Made by a program: the position numbers and the translations under genes
From: Strongyloides papillosus
Taxonomy: Eukaryota > Nematoda > Chromadorea > Rhabditida > Strongyloididae
NCBI GenBank assembly: GCA_005656395.1
Contig: SRSI01000010.1
Coordinates: forward strand, 1,550,001 to 1,614,000
Length of the DNA: 64,000 bases
Direction of reading: 5' to 3'
Part shown: positions 11,908-23,404 of the stretch, piece by piece
Numbering within the stretch: position 1 is the stretch's first letter
Layout: the number at the start of each line of letters is the position of its first letter
Notes under the pieces: model-generated
Seen by the model: the letters and a program-made list of their open reading frames with translations, nothing else
Database searches by the model: none
What the model was told of the DNA's origin: nothing

Positions 11908-13957
11908 ATGTCCGACTGTAAGGTCAAATTTGAACTCGATGGTTCTAGAGGAAGTAATTTATTTCCTCCACCTAGTTCCTTATCTGCTTCTGCTCATATT
12001 AAGAACATCAAAACATACCATGAGAAATATCGTTCAAGTTTAAATGAGACCGACAAATTCTGGCGAGATATTGCATCTGAGCTATATTTTGAAAAGATGA
12101 CAGATAATGGATTAGAATGGAATTTCAATAGAGAGAAAGGAAAAGTATTTGTTAATTTTATGAAAGGTTCCAAAACAAATATTGCTTATAACTGCTTGGA
12201 AAGAAATATTTCTCGTGGTTTAGGAGACAAAGTAGCTTTTAAATTTGAAGGTAACGAACCTGGAGATGAAGATTCAATTACTTATAAGGAGCTCCTTGAA
12301 AAAGTAATTGCTTTTTCAGCTGTTCTTAGAAGTAAGGGTGTAAAGAAAGGAGATGTTGTTGCAATCTATCTTCCAATGTCTTTTGAATTACCTATTGCTA
12401 TGTTAGCCTGTGCACGTATTGGAGCTATCCATTCGATCGTTTTTGCTGGATTTTCTAGTGAGTCACTTGCAAATAGAATAATTCATTGTAAAGCAAAAAT
12501 TTTAATTACTGCTGATGCCTTTTATCGCTCAAATAAGTTAATTGATCTTAGAGCCTTGGCAATCAGTGCTGTAAAAATTTGTGAAAAAAACAATTACCAA
12601 CTTGATAGTGTTATTGTTGTTGATCATTCCAGTAAAATTACTATTCCCAATGGTGCTCCACAACCATCAACATCTGCAGGTCCATTAGATATAGAATGTT
12701 CATGGGATTCAGAACTTAAACAAGCATTTGGAGTTGAAAGTCCAGTCGAATGGATGGATTCAGAAGATCCATTGTTTATACTTTACACTTCGGGGTCGAC
12801 CGGTGCTCCAAAGGGTATTCTCCATACAACAGCTGGATATATGACATATTCTTACTATACATGCAAAATAACTTTCGACGCACAAGATGACGATATATAT
12901 TGGTGTACGGCTGACTGTGGATGGATTACAGGACATTCATATGTTGTATATGGACCTCTGATGAATGGAATGTCGTCAATAATCTTTGAGGGAGTTCCTA
13001 CATATCCAGATGCAGGAAGAATGTGGGATATCGTAGAAAAGTATAGTGTTACGAAACTTTATACAGCACCAACTGCTGTTAGATGTTTAATGGGTTTTGG
13101 TAATGAAATTGTGAAGAAACATAATCGTTCATCATTAAGAGTTATTGGAAGTGTAGGTGAACCAATTAATCCATCTGCATGGGAGTGGCTTTATTTTGTT
13201 GTTGGAGAAGAAAAGGCAGCTGTCGTCGATACATACTGGCAAACTGAAACAGGAGGACACGTTATTGTACCTATCCCTGGAGCAGTTCCAACAAAACCAG
13301 GTTCTGCTACTTTACCTTTCTTTGGTGTTGTTCCATGTATTCTTGATAACGATGGTTCATTAATGGAAGGTCCTGGTGAAGGAAATTTATGTTTTTCACG
13401 TCCATGGCCAGGTATCAGTAGATCATGTTGGGGTGACCATGAAAGATGGGAGAAAACATATTTCTCATCTTTTAATGGATATTACTTTACAGGAGATGGA
13501 TGTAGAAGAGATGAGGATGGATATCATTGGGTCACAGGAAGAGTCGATGATCTTATGAATGTTTCAGGTCATTTACTTAGTACTGCTGAAATTGAGTCGG
13601 CATTGGTTGAACATCCATACGTTTCTGAGGCTGCTGTTGTAGCTGCTCCTCATAGTATTAAAGGAAGTTTCCCATACGCATTTGTTACAATGAAAGAAGG
13701 AAGTAAGCTTACACCCAGTGTTGCTACAGAACTTAAATTAGCTGTGCGTAGAAAGATTGGTGCTATTGCAGTCCCAGATGTAGTCCAAGAAGCTCCTGGA
13801 CTTCCAAAAACTCGTTCAGGGAAAAATTACACGTCGTATACTTCGTAAGATTGCAGAAGGTGATGTTAATGCCGACTTTGGTGATACCACTACCCTTGTT
13901 GATGAGTCTGTTATCACTAAACTTCTCAATAATAGACCAGAGAGTAGGACCGGATAG
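11908..13957 (+). CDS. acs-19: Acetyl-CoA synthetase (AMP-forming), apparent one-base frameshift near the 3' end
   Basis: Converts acetate, ATP and CoA into acetyl-CoA in the cytosol or nucleus. It has the full adenylate-forming architecture: an ACS N-terminal domain (PPSSLSASAHIKN, FWRDIASELYF), the P-loop-like YTSGSTGAPKG at residues 293-303, the DTYWQTETGGH motif, YFTGDGCRRDEDGY, the hinge VTGRVDDLMNVSGH, and the catalytic-lysine motif PKTRSGK with K639. The frame breaks directly after this lysine: a run of five A at 13822-13826 sends it to an early TAA at 13846-13848. With four A it continues as ITRRILRKIAEG through LVDESVITKLLNN to the TAG at 13955-13957, a complete 682-aa enzyme. The conserved tail argues for an assembly error. 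Single exon; the C. elegans name is by homology. Confidence 0.93.
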
Positions 13958-14164
13958 TGGACCAAATATTAATTAAAATTCACTTTATGATTCATTATTA
14001 ACTATTAACTTTGGATTATATATTACTTTTATGAAAAAATTATAAAATTTGTAAACCATTTAAAATTTTATAAAAACATTTTATCTTTATTTTGTTTTAT
14101 TATAAATATTTAGTGTAGAAAGGCACTGTTAATAGAAGTATACTGAATTTATGTATTTTATATA

Positions 14165-15592
14165 TTATGCTTCAGGACCTCCGTTATTTATCATATTTTG
14201 TATGTCATTGATTATAAGTTGAGCCACTTGGTCGGCTACCTGTGATTCTTTCTTGGCACTTAAACTAAGCAAATTCTCTATCTTTTGTTTGATCTTGTTT
14301 GGAGCATGAGTTGATTGAGAATTTAAAATTGTCGAGTCGTACAAAGGACTATATCTTCCGTAATTATCTACTTTCCCTAAGGAATGTTCTCTAAAAAATA
14401 AATACGTTATTTTTTATATAATTTTCAAAAACTAACTTTATTTTTTCTTTCTTTGATGTCAAAGGCCAACTGTTATCGGCAACACCCGAGATTGTACTAT
14501 TAGATATAGAAATATTATCATCATCGTGAGGTATGCTTTTTCTATCAATATTTTCATTCTTTATCATTGAATGATTTGCAACATCATTCATCATATCAAT
14601 AGTATATTTTAGCTCTTTTTTTAATTTAATGAAAAACAAACTTTCCATGTACTGAGGGATACTTTTAATTTGAAGCAATTTTTTCGCCAAATCGTATGGA
14701 ATTTTAAAACAGTCTTTGGAAGGTTTTCCTTGTAAACTACAAATTTGTTGTTCAACTTGAACACGAACACTATCACCAAAATCTAATGCCTCAAAAGCTT
14801 GCATAGAAATATATTTTTCATAAATTATCATAGCATCTTCCATTAAATTTTTATCATCCACGGAAGTATTATAATCTTCTAAAAATGAATTGACTGCGAT
14901 AATAAATTCTAGATATTTTCTATCATTCTCTGTATCTAGAAATTCAATAAAACTACATAACAATTGGTCAATATTAAAAATATCAGCCAATGATAGTAGA
15001 GAATCATTTAAACATTCTACTAAATATGATTTGTAATAGATAGATGATAAAAATGATTCCAAGTATCGTTTACTAATAATTTCTTTTACTCTGAGTACCG
15101 CATCATTGTAGAGAAAATTGGTTATTGTTTTGCTATTTATTGAATTTTTTATTTTTTCTACTATAGATTCGTCAAACAATGAAAGAATTGATTTTGGAGT
15201 AAAGTACATTTCAAAAATAAAAACAGCCTCGTTATAAGATGGCGGAGATACTTCGGAAAATGACTTAGTATGAATCAAAAATTTCATATAATTTAAATGA
15301 TCTGGAGAATATTTAATTAATTAACAGTTAAACATACTTATATTTTCCATATATTGTATTAAATAAGACATTGCATGTGGATTATTTAATATATTTTCCA
15401 GTGATCCCACAGCAATATTTATTTCATCAGCAAAATTTTCATTTAAAAAAGTTAGTAAATTTTTTGGGTTTTCTTTTTCTACATTTAAGATGTCATTGTT
15501 ATCATCTAAAAATACCAAAATATTGATTAAACTAATTACCTACCGTTATTTTTAATAAAGTGCTTTCGAATAATACTTAATTTGTTCATCAT
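14165..15592 (-). CDS. AKAP10 (D-AKAP2)-like protein: RGS-type domain plus PKA-anchoring helix
   Basis: Four exons on the minus strand: 15592-15544, 15505-15338, 15301-14437, 14390-14165 (435 aa). Introns are 38, 36 and 46 nt. An RGS-like domain starts at SLENILNNPHAMSYLIQYM, the usual RGS opening, and appears to finish with MIIYEKYISMQAFEAL...VRVQVEQQICS...CFKIPYDLAKKLL, separated by a long insert as in the first RGS domain of AKAP10. The C-terminus carries an amphipathic helix QVADQVAQLIINDIQNMI that aligns with the PKA regulatory-subunit binding helix of human D-AKAP2, and EHSLGKVDNYGRY precedes it. Inferred role: tethering PKA, possibly with Rab or G-protein contacts, at membranes. It is much shorter than human AKAP10 (about 660 aa), and I see only one RGS region. 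A TTTTATAATAG acceptor just upstream of the start fits trans-splicing after EAPP. Confidence 0.72.
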
Positions 15593-15954
15593 TAGTAACG
15601 CTATTATAAAACAGTTGAATAGGAAATTATATATAAAATCATTATTTTATTTTAAATACTTTTATATATTTTTACTACAATAATTCAGAAGACAAAAGTA
15701 ATACTAAATAATTGTTGATGCGCAATAATATACACTGTTAACCAAAGACAACAAATTTTGAAGTTAAAGAAACTTTCGCGACGAGAAGACTGCCAACGAA
15801 TGTGTTTGACAAATAAAGGAGTTTTGATCCTTTTTATAAAGCAAATACTTTTATTTTTAGTTGACATTCAGAAAAACAACTACAAAAATTTTCGAATACT
15901 ATACAATACAAATGAGACTTTGTTTATTTTGTGAACTTCTCGTGCTTAGATATT

Positions 15955-16485
15955 TTATGAATATCCCGTAACAACTTCAAAGAAGTGGTATACTTCTTCA
16001 TTGTCGTATACGCCAATTCGATGTTTACAATGAGCACAATATACGGGATAAAAAATGTCATCAGTTTTAGCATTTTCTGGTATCACTGAAACCAACTCAG
16101 TAGAATGCATTTTACTATTTACCGGTATATAAAGTTTTTTATCAAAGTCAACTTTTACTGACTGCGCAAACATAGCACGATACTGATTTTTATAGGTTTC
16201 ATGACGTTGGCATTCATAACATACTACCGTCAAACAAGAAGGACAAGAAAGCACGGCATCTGTTTTAAAGTCACAATCAGTATATTCACCATTCAAATCG
16301 TCGAGATCCTTATTCTCGCCTTCATTGGCCTCTTCAGAATTTAGCCCTTTTTGTTTTCTCAACTTATCATCAACCCACTTCTGATTTAAATCATCCTCTA
16401 AAGCACAATAGAAATCAAAGTCAGATTCTGCGGAGGTTTTTGCTATAGATTTAATATCGTCAATTAGAGGATTCTCTCCACTCAT
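15955..16485 (-). CDS. EAPP-like protein (E2F-associated phosphoprotein)
   Basis: Single exon, 176 aa. The family is nuclear and in mammals modulates E2F-driven transcription. Marks seen: an acidic N-terminal part with DFDFYCALEDDLNQKWVDDK, then a Cys-rich block LSCPSCLTVVCYECQRHETY followed by QYRAMFAQ, and a second CXXC pair (PVYCAHCKHRIGVYD) near the C-terminus. The four Cys pairs look like a zinc-binding core. The minus-strand CCTTAG acceptor ends at 16492, leaving a 6-nt leader before the ATG, which is typical of SL trans-splicing. The gene sits 155 bp after the rpl-21 stop and 362 bp before the AKAP10-like gene on the same strand, so an operon led by rpl-21 is likely. Confidence 0.82.
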   Translation of the reverse strand: MSGENPLIDDIKSIAKTSAESDFDFYCALEDDLNQKWVDDKLRKQKGLNSEEANEGENKDLDDLNGEYTDCDFKTDAVLSCPSCLTVVCYECQRHETYKNQYRAMFAQSVKVDFDKKLYIPVNSKMHSTELVSVIPENAKTDDIFYPVYCAHCKHRIGVYDNEEVYHFFEVVTGYS

Positions 16486-16640
16486 AACTACCTAAGGAAA
16501 ATTTAAAATATTTATGAGTTATTAAACAAAGATAAAATATAAATAAATTGCTGAACAACAAATTTTTATGTCACCCATTAAATAAAAGGTACTTTTTACT
16601 TTTAACAATGACAAACAATAACAAATCCCTCCCAAAAAGT

Positions 16641-17175
16641 TTAAGCATCAATTTCGAATTTAACTGGAGTCAAAACAGTTGGAGCTTGTTTAACTTTAAC
16701 GAAGTGTCCAGGTCTTGGTTGAACAGCCTAAAAAAATTGGATAAAAGTTAGACAAAAAAAGAAAATCACAAAAACTTGCATGTCTCTTAAGTTCAACCCA
16801 TGGTTGTTTTCCTTCTTTAACTGCTTGCTTAATAACATCGTTCTTCTTAACACGGTCAAGGAATTCATGACGAGATTTTGATTGTCTAACATGCTCAATT
16901 CTGACATTAATTCTTTTTGGAATAATTCTTGTGCGAACACGTTTGTTTATGATAATACCAACGGCACGTTTGGTGACATTGAATACTCTTCCAGTCTTTC
17001 CATGGTAGACTTTGTATGGCATACCACCTTGGAAAGCTCCGTTTCCTTTTACGGTAACGATATCCCCACGTTTATATTGAGTATAGTATGTGGACAAGTG
17101 TTCAGTACCGTGTTTACGGAACTCACGGGCGAACATGTAACGAGTACCACGACGAAGACCTTTAGTGTTGGTCAT
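16641..17175 (-). CDS. rpl-21: 60S ribosomal protein L21 (eL21)
   Basis: Component of the large cytosolic ribosomal subunit. Two exons, 17175-16780 and 16727-16641, give 160 aa, the family length. Motifs: N-terminal [49 protein letters not shown], the basic [18 protein letters not shown], and the C-terminal [12 protein letters not shown]. The intron joins KRH to AVQ in frame only if the donor is GCAAGT at 16779-16774, that is, a GC-AG intron of 52 nt; the nearest GT would break the frame. It is divergent from UQCR10 and probably the first gene of a run with EAPP and the AKAP10-like gene. Confidence 0.95.
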
Positions 17176-17651
17176 TTTACTACCTTAAACCTTAAAGATA
17201 AACAAAAATAAGTAAAGTACAAGAAAATTGAATTTTAATAAAATTGAAAAGTCCGCATAAAACAATACTAAACTTAATTTAGTGATTTTAATTATACATA
17301 ATACCCTGTAGATTAAAATAACATAAATAAAACAAAAAAAAACCGTTCGTAAAAAATAATACAAAAACATTTAATCACCACCAAGCAATATTCGCAAATT
17401 TTAAAAAGTTATAAGAGAAGAATTATAGTATAACAAAATGATACTCAGGCAACAAGACGTAGTGCAGAATATCGCGACAAGAATGTTGATACCAACGTTT
17501 GGAGTATTGTTACTGGTGTGTAGTCAATTTTTTCCATCTAGACCGTTGTTTTTGTTTCCTTTCTAAATTGCTTAGTTGCCATTTTTGTGTATTTTTGACA
17601 GTTAGGGAGTCTTGTACATTTGAAATATAACAGTTTTTTTTATTATAGGAA
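17176..17651. other. Divergent promoter region of rpl-21 and UQCR10 with a small in-frame ORF
   Basis: About 475 bp between two divergent housekeeping genes. It holds a GC-richer ORF starting at ATG 17438 (MILRQQDVVQNIATRM...). If a weak donor GTGTGT at 17516 were used, this ORF would splice in frame to the UQCR10 exon at 17649. Otherwise only AT-rich promoter-like sequence is seen. Confidence 0.45.
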
Positions 17652-17876
17652 ATGTCTGCTGTATCCAGTGTTTTCTACAATTCTTTTACAAAGAAATTTT
17701 CTACAATCCTTTTTGGAGCAACAGTATCGGCTTTTGTTTTCGATTTTACTTTCAATAAAGCAATTGATAGTTACTGGAACAAAGTAAGATTCATTTTTTT
17801 AAAATTAAACCTTATTTATTCTTAGAACAACAAAGGAAAACTTTGGAAGGATATTGAACCACAAGTTCGTGCTTAG
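17652..17876 (+). CDS. Cytochrome bc1 complex subunit 9 (UQCR10/QCR9)
   Basis: Small single-pass subunit of mitochondrial respiratory complex III. Exons 17652-17783 and 17826-17876 encode 60 aa (human 63). Seen: a short matrix-side start, one membrane helix (FGATVSAFVFDFTFNKAIDSYW), and the family C-terminus NKGKLWKDIEP, which matches NEGKLWKHI of the human protein. The intron is 42 nt. A TTATAG acceptor ends 3 nt before the ATG, so the mRNA is probably trans-spliced there. A 27-residue N-terminal extension through an upstream exon at 17438-17515 is possible in frame but not expected for the family. Confidence 0.88.
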
Positions 17877-18036
17877 ACTCGCCGCTGAATAATAGAAATG
17901 GTTTACACTAATTATGTATTACTTAGGCGTTGTGATATCTTTACAATATAGAATAAAAGATTAATTAATTTTTATTTTTTAACATATGAAAACAATATGT
18001 GCATTTAAAGTTTATTTTCACAATAACTTAATTTAG

Positions 18037-19281
18037 CTAGTGATGTTTGTCATACTCCTCATCATATTCTCTGAAGAATCTCTGTAATTCTGGTGTTTCA
18101 CGAATTTTTCTCTCCTTAAGTAGATGATTTAACAAAAGACGATGTGTATAAAGATACTGCATTGGAGTTTGAACAGACATTACACGTTGTTTCCTGATAC
18201 CTTCAAGAACGTTGGCAGGTGTTTCTTTCATTATATCACCGTTATTTATCTTTTCCAATAAATTTTCTAAAAACACAACAGTACCTGTTCGTCCTATTCC
18301 AGCACTACAATGAACAATAATTGGTTTGTCTGAAACTCTCATATTATCCAAAGCATAAAATATTGTTTCAGATAAAAGTGGTACTTTTCTGTCTGGCCAT
18401 GATACGTATTGCCAATGTTTAACAGTCTTCTTTAATACTCCATCTTCGTAAATTTTAAGTACACTAACTTTTAAGCCGTGTTCTGCTGGGTGTTCTTCAA
18501 GCTCTGAGTTTTCGATAGTTAATTTGTTGACAACTAATTTTCCTCCAACCTCATCTGGATAGTAGGGATGACATTTCTGAAGACCATCTTCGACAATATG
18601 ACACAACATAAAAATATATTCAGATCCTTCTTGAAGGACCATTTTCCAGAAATGTTCAGTTGTCTGTTCTAATGGTGCTTGACAACAGATAAATCGTTTA
18701 CTGTTACTGGGTGTTGAAACATAGTTTGCATGAATGTAATCATTCTCTTCATCTTCCAATATAATACGTGTTGTATCTTTTAAAATGATGTCTCTATAAC
18801 GATTTCGGCTCATATTGACAAAATTAAAAAACAACTCCAAATCCGCATCTTCAATGCCATGGTTTAAAGTATAAAATTCTGCTAAAATTTCATCTACTCC
18901 TTTATCAATAATGTCTTTAGCTAACTTCTCACATGCTTCAGAACTTCTATCACTTTCTTTAACATGCTCGGCATCTATAATTGGTGAAGACTTTGATGTA
19001 TCATCAGAATTTGACGAATTATTTTCATCCCCATCGATCGATGCTTCCTTGGTCGTCATCTCAACAACTTTCCCATCAATTTGACATTCCAATTGGGGAG
19101 AATTACTTGGTGATTCAGGCACAATCGATTTTTTATCTTCAGTTATCTCCGAATTAAGACATGGGATTTTTCTTGGAACAACTTCATGTTCACTAACTTT
19201 ATCAGAACAAGTTTTTCCCTCTAGCTGACCACATTGTTCTTTGATTCCAGTATTAGATGTTTCTAGTTCTTTGCAATCCAT
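18037..19281 (-). CDS. Classical protein tyrosine phosphatase, single domain
   Basis: Single exon, 414 aa. Residues 1-130 are a low-complexity, acidic Ser-rich leader without recognised motifs. The PTP domain (about 135-395) has the NRYRDIILKD entry, DYIHANYV, the WPD loop with general acid D297, the signature HCSAGIGRTG with nucleophile C325 and R331, and the Q-loop QTPMQY. All catalytic residues are present, so it should be active on phosphotyrosine. No signal peptide or membrane helix is visible, so it is probably cytosolic. It resembles the large family of small nematode PTPs, many of them germline expressed; the exact orthologue is unclear. It converges with UQCR10. Confidence 0.9.
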   Translation of the reverse strand: MDCKELETSNTGIKEQCGQLEGKTCSDKVSEHEVVPRKIPCLNSEITEDKKSIVPESPSNSPQLECQIDGKVVEMTTKEASIDGDENNSSNSDDTSKSSPIIDAEHVKESDRSSEACEKLAKDIIDKGVDEILAEFYTLNHGIEDADLELFFNFVNMSRNRYRDIILKDTTRIILEDEENDYIHANYVSTPSNSKRFICCQAPLEQTTEHFWKMVLQEGSEYIFMLCHIVEDGLQKCHPYYPDEVGGKLVVNKLTIENSELEEHPAEHGLKVSVLKIYEDGVLKKTVKHWQYVSWPDRKVPLLSETIFYALDNMRVSDKPIIVHCSAGIGRTGTVVFLENLLEKINNGDIMKETPANVLEGIRKQRVMSVQTPMQYLYTHRLLLNHLLKERKIRETPELQRFFREYDEEYDKHH

Positions 19282-22200
19282 AACTGTTAATACAGCAAAA
19301 GCTCTAGTTGGTAAAAAAAGAGACTTAAATCTAGACAGAATTTTGATTAAAAAAAATGCTGTAAACCCAAAAATAATGTATTAGTAATTTAATCTAAAAA
19401 TTCACATATAAAACATATAAAAAAAACGACAACGAAAATTTCCCATTTACATCTAAATTACACTTCAAGCTGATAAAACAACGGTTAAAAATACTATTCC
19501 AAACACTAGTCGTGTCGAGTGACATTATAGATGGCAAATGCCAAAAATGTTGCGCATGTATCATCAACTTTAGAAGTAATGCACCAATAACATGAATTAT
19601 GTTAAAACTGAGAATTCATTGAGTTTATAGGATAGGATAATTGAGATACATTTTCTAATGATAAACACGTCAAATTTGTCACTACCTATTTAAATGGAAG
19701 TCTGTGATAATTGTGTTTCAGTGTATTTTTTAAAACTGTTAACGTATATTTATTAAAAAAGATTCATTATTCAAATAACTACGAATCTACATCCGATTAA
19801 TAGTTGTAAATATTCAAAATTTTCACTTAAGTCCTTAGGAACATAATAACTTTTTTTCCGTGCAAAATCACCATATATTGTGTATTATGTCGATCATAGT
19901 TTTTATAAAATACCATTTTTTATAATTTTGTGGAAAAGTCTATATCCCAGAAACTGCATTTAAAATGATGTATAATATCTTAAGTGATAAAACCTTTTTT
20001 TAATTACATATATAGTATAATTATCTATTTAATATTTGTTTATACAGGGTGGTTTTATTTAAATGTATTGTTGAAAAATATTGGAACATTTTATTGACCA
20101 GCAAAAAATGACTGCTGTTTTGCGGTTAGCCTGTCAAATTAATTAAAATTTAATCTGTGCATTGTGGTAGAAGTAAATAGTAAGCAGCAAAAATGTTAGA
20201 AGTACTTAAGATTTTTGAGAACTTGTTATTGACAATACAGATTGAATATAGTTTTATACTTTCTGATAATGAATAAAAAAATTTTCACTAATATCTAATA
20301 TAAAAATGCCTAGTTTTGGTAGCTGTACACAAAAAATATAGAATTTTTCTTTAAATTTAAAACAAAAAAGTTAGGAATTATAATGTATTTTATAATTGTC
20401 TACATGATTATCATTCTCCTTTTTTTATTCGAATATTTTTAAATGATTAGTCACCTAATCTTTGGCCTAAAGTTGTTAGCGCAACAATTTCACCTTGAAA
20501 AAGGCATCATTTTTTTATAGTCCAAATGGAAAAATCAGCAAGGTCCTAAATTTTACAATTTAAAAGATACGGAGAAACTGATCAAGATAAACTCAAAAAT
20601 ACCAAAGGAGAAGGTTGATTTATTATTACGTTAATAAAAATAGCTAAGTTATTTTTCCTATAAAAATATTTAAAATATTTTTTATTTACTTTTGTCATTG
20701 TGGAGACAAAAAAAAATTTAAATTCAATATTCTTAAAAATCCAAATAAATAAACAAAATATCATATGTCTTTTCGTTAACAATCGGGCGGTTTACTATAA
20801 TTTACAATTATTGCACAATTATACAGATTATTCATTTTTTAAAACAAGAAAATCAGTTTTATAAAGCTATGTGATCAAATGTAACAAAACTTAATTTGCT
20901 GTTTGATGATGTTACATTGACAAAAAAGTTTTTAAATTATACTTTTATAGCATATAAATTCTCAATAGAAACCACCTACACATTCAAATACTGATTAAAT
21001 ATAATAATAAAAGCCATATAAAAATAAGCTTTAGATAATAAAAAGTAGAAAGGTTAAACTATCATCAGTTAACAATTCCTTTAAAGTTTCAATTGATTAA
21101 GTCAAACACGTTACCTCTTAAAAATGTTTTCAAAAAGTCATTTCAAAAATTAAAAAACTATTTTGTCGTCATGCGAAATCTTCGAAAAGAATTACCTTAT
21201 CATTTTTGTAGCTATGCGCGTGAACATTTTGGCATGTGATATAAAATAACACCGTCGATACGATTTAAACTTGAAATGGTATTTTCGAATGAGAAGTAAA
21301 ATAAATTTTATCAATTATTATTTATCTTACAGGAAATAAAAATTATTCGTAACGAGACTTAATTAGTGATTAAAGTTTAGTTTATAATATGTTTTTAGTA
21401 CAAAAATTAACAAAATAAAATAATTTGTTGTTAATTATCAAAAATAATATTAGAAAAATAAAAGGCGTCAAATGAAAAGAGAATTACGATGGTTAGTTGT
21501 AATTTTTTATCGAAAATGTAGAATGTTTAACTAATTAACGATAATATAAATATGTATCGGAGTACTATATATGTTAGATACATTTAATTATAGAAAATAG
21601 CAAGAACTAAAATTACTTTGTATGCCATGTGAATTTGTATAATTTGTATTTTTTATTTTGTATGATGCTATAATCAATGTTTTAAAAAAAGGTAGAAGAA
21701 AAAAGATATCATTTTGACATGCATTTCTCACATCATTATCATTTGATCAGGTCCATGTACACGAATTGTGTTAATTTTTTCTGAAATAGTGATTCTTAAA
21801 CTACAAAGTAATTTATTTCTAAGGATTTCCTCAATTTATTTTTCTATTTTATAATTATAGTTATGATAGATGGCTTTGTTGTCATTGGAGAAGTTTAATA
21901 AATAGGATAAAAGGACGCATTAAGTTTTTCTTGACACAAATTTTATTTAATTTACTAGATATCAATTAAATGCGGTGCATTACTTTTTATTATTCGTTAT
22001 AGAAAAAGTTTTGTTTAAAGGTAAATTATTAGTAAAATTACAGTACTTTAATCCTAGAAAAAAATCTCGTTAATGAACAGAAGACTGTACATAAAAATCA
22101 TAAAACTAAAATATTATAATTGGTATAGTATTTCTGAGATATAGCACTCAGAAATTATAATTGAATTCAGTCGCCATAAATTGATAAAGCAGAAAATATT

Positions 22201-22861
22201 ATTTTAAAAATGCTATTTTTTAGTATTGTTTTATAAAATATAAGTTGTGGAATAATTTAATTGGTAAAGACTAATGTTGAATAATTTAAAAGTATTATCT
22301 ATATTAAAAAACTTTTAAATAAAAAATTCACACTTTAATTTGAAAAGAAAAAGACAGTGTTTTTCTCATAAACAAAAAAATATGTATGATTACGAAAAAA
22401 AAATACTCCCGTTAGTTTTTTTAAACTATAAGCATTGTTGAAATCGTAAAAGGCATTGGGAAAATAAATCAGAACCTGAACGTATAGTAGTAATTATAAA
22501 TAAAACTTCACACTTATTTTACATTATTAATTTTCAAAATAATTCTAATAACTAATATTATAATTAATAATTTGTTTGTCACTTAACAGGAAATAAATCA
22601 TTAGAGAATAAATGGACAAATTCGTAGAAAACGCTTATTTTCTAGTTATTTGTGTAGGGAAGAATATAAAACAAAACTAAAAATAATTTTTATGAGACCT
22701 TTTAATAAATTTAAAATCCAAAAAATCAAAGAAAGCCAAGTACATTTTTTATCAACAAATGTTTTATTTTTAACAAACAACATTATCCGACAAAACAAGC
22801 AGTTTCAAGAAAATAATTACCAAAACTGACAATAACATGTTGAATTAAATTATTCCACAGT
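19282..22861. other. AT-rich intergenic region upstream of the PTP gene
   Basis: About 3.6 kb. The 5' flank of the phosphatase (19282-19700) has somewhat more mixed composition. The rest is dominated by A/T runs with scattered short ORFs such as 20582-20782 that lack any family features. No repeat or RNA gene is recognised. Confidence 0.55.
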
Positions 22862-23074
22862 TTAATCAAGCTAAAAAATAATAGTTAGAAGCAAATATGA
22901 GTAAAACTGTACCTTTTTGAATCCAATGTCGGGAGCGTATTCACGGAAACATCTACGGCACATGTCAAGTCCGTATTTACGAATAAGACCATGATGTCCA
23001 AAGCATACTCTGCAGGAGCGTGATCCTGGTCCGTAGTTACGTGGACGAGAGAAGTATAAATTTAGGTAGCCCAT
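22862..23074 (-). CDS. rps-29: 40S ribosomal protein S29 (uS14)
   Basis: Small ribosomal subunit protein with a zinc-binding C4 motif. Exon 1 (23074-22913) encodes 54 residues from [17 protein letters not shown] to DIGFKK, with zinc ligands in CRVC and CRRC. A 42-nt intron (GTACAG to TTTTAG) leads to a 9-nt last coding exon, 22870-22862, that adds Leu-Asp and the TAA stop. The resulting 56 aa and the C-terminal GFKKLD are exactly the family pattern. Reading through the intron would add a foreign tail. The gene is divergent from SRD5A3. Confidence 0.95.
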
Positions 23075-23404
23075 AATTAACTAATAAACCTAAAAGAATT
23101 TATGATAATTTCAATAATGATATTTTTAACTAAGATAAGAAACTTCTAAAGACGAATACATAGAAAATAATCTGCGAAATTTTTTAAATTGAATTTTCAG
23201 TTATATATAATCATAAAAAACAGCAAAACATTACAAAAAATCATTTAATAAGTTGAAAAATCTGGTAATTTACAACAAGAGGTTAATTTTATTCCAAATT
23301 TCTATACGAATATATATATTATAGTATACAATCTTTCGTTTCAAGACATACACTTTGAATGGAGTAAATTATTTGAGTACAATATAACTAAAGGAAGCAT
23401 AAAT
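23075..23404. promoter_or_regulatory. Short divergent promoter between rps-29 and SRD5A3
   Basis: A 330-bp AT-rich spacer between two head-to-head genes, so it should contain both promoters. No specific element is identified. Confidence 0.45.
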
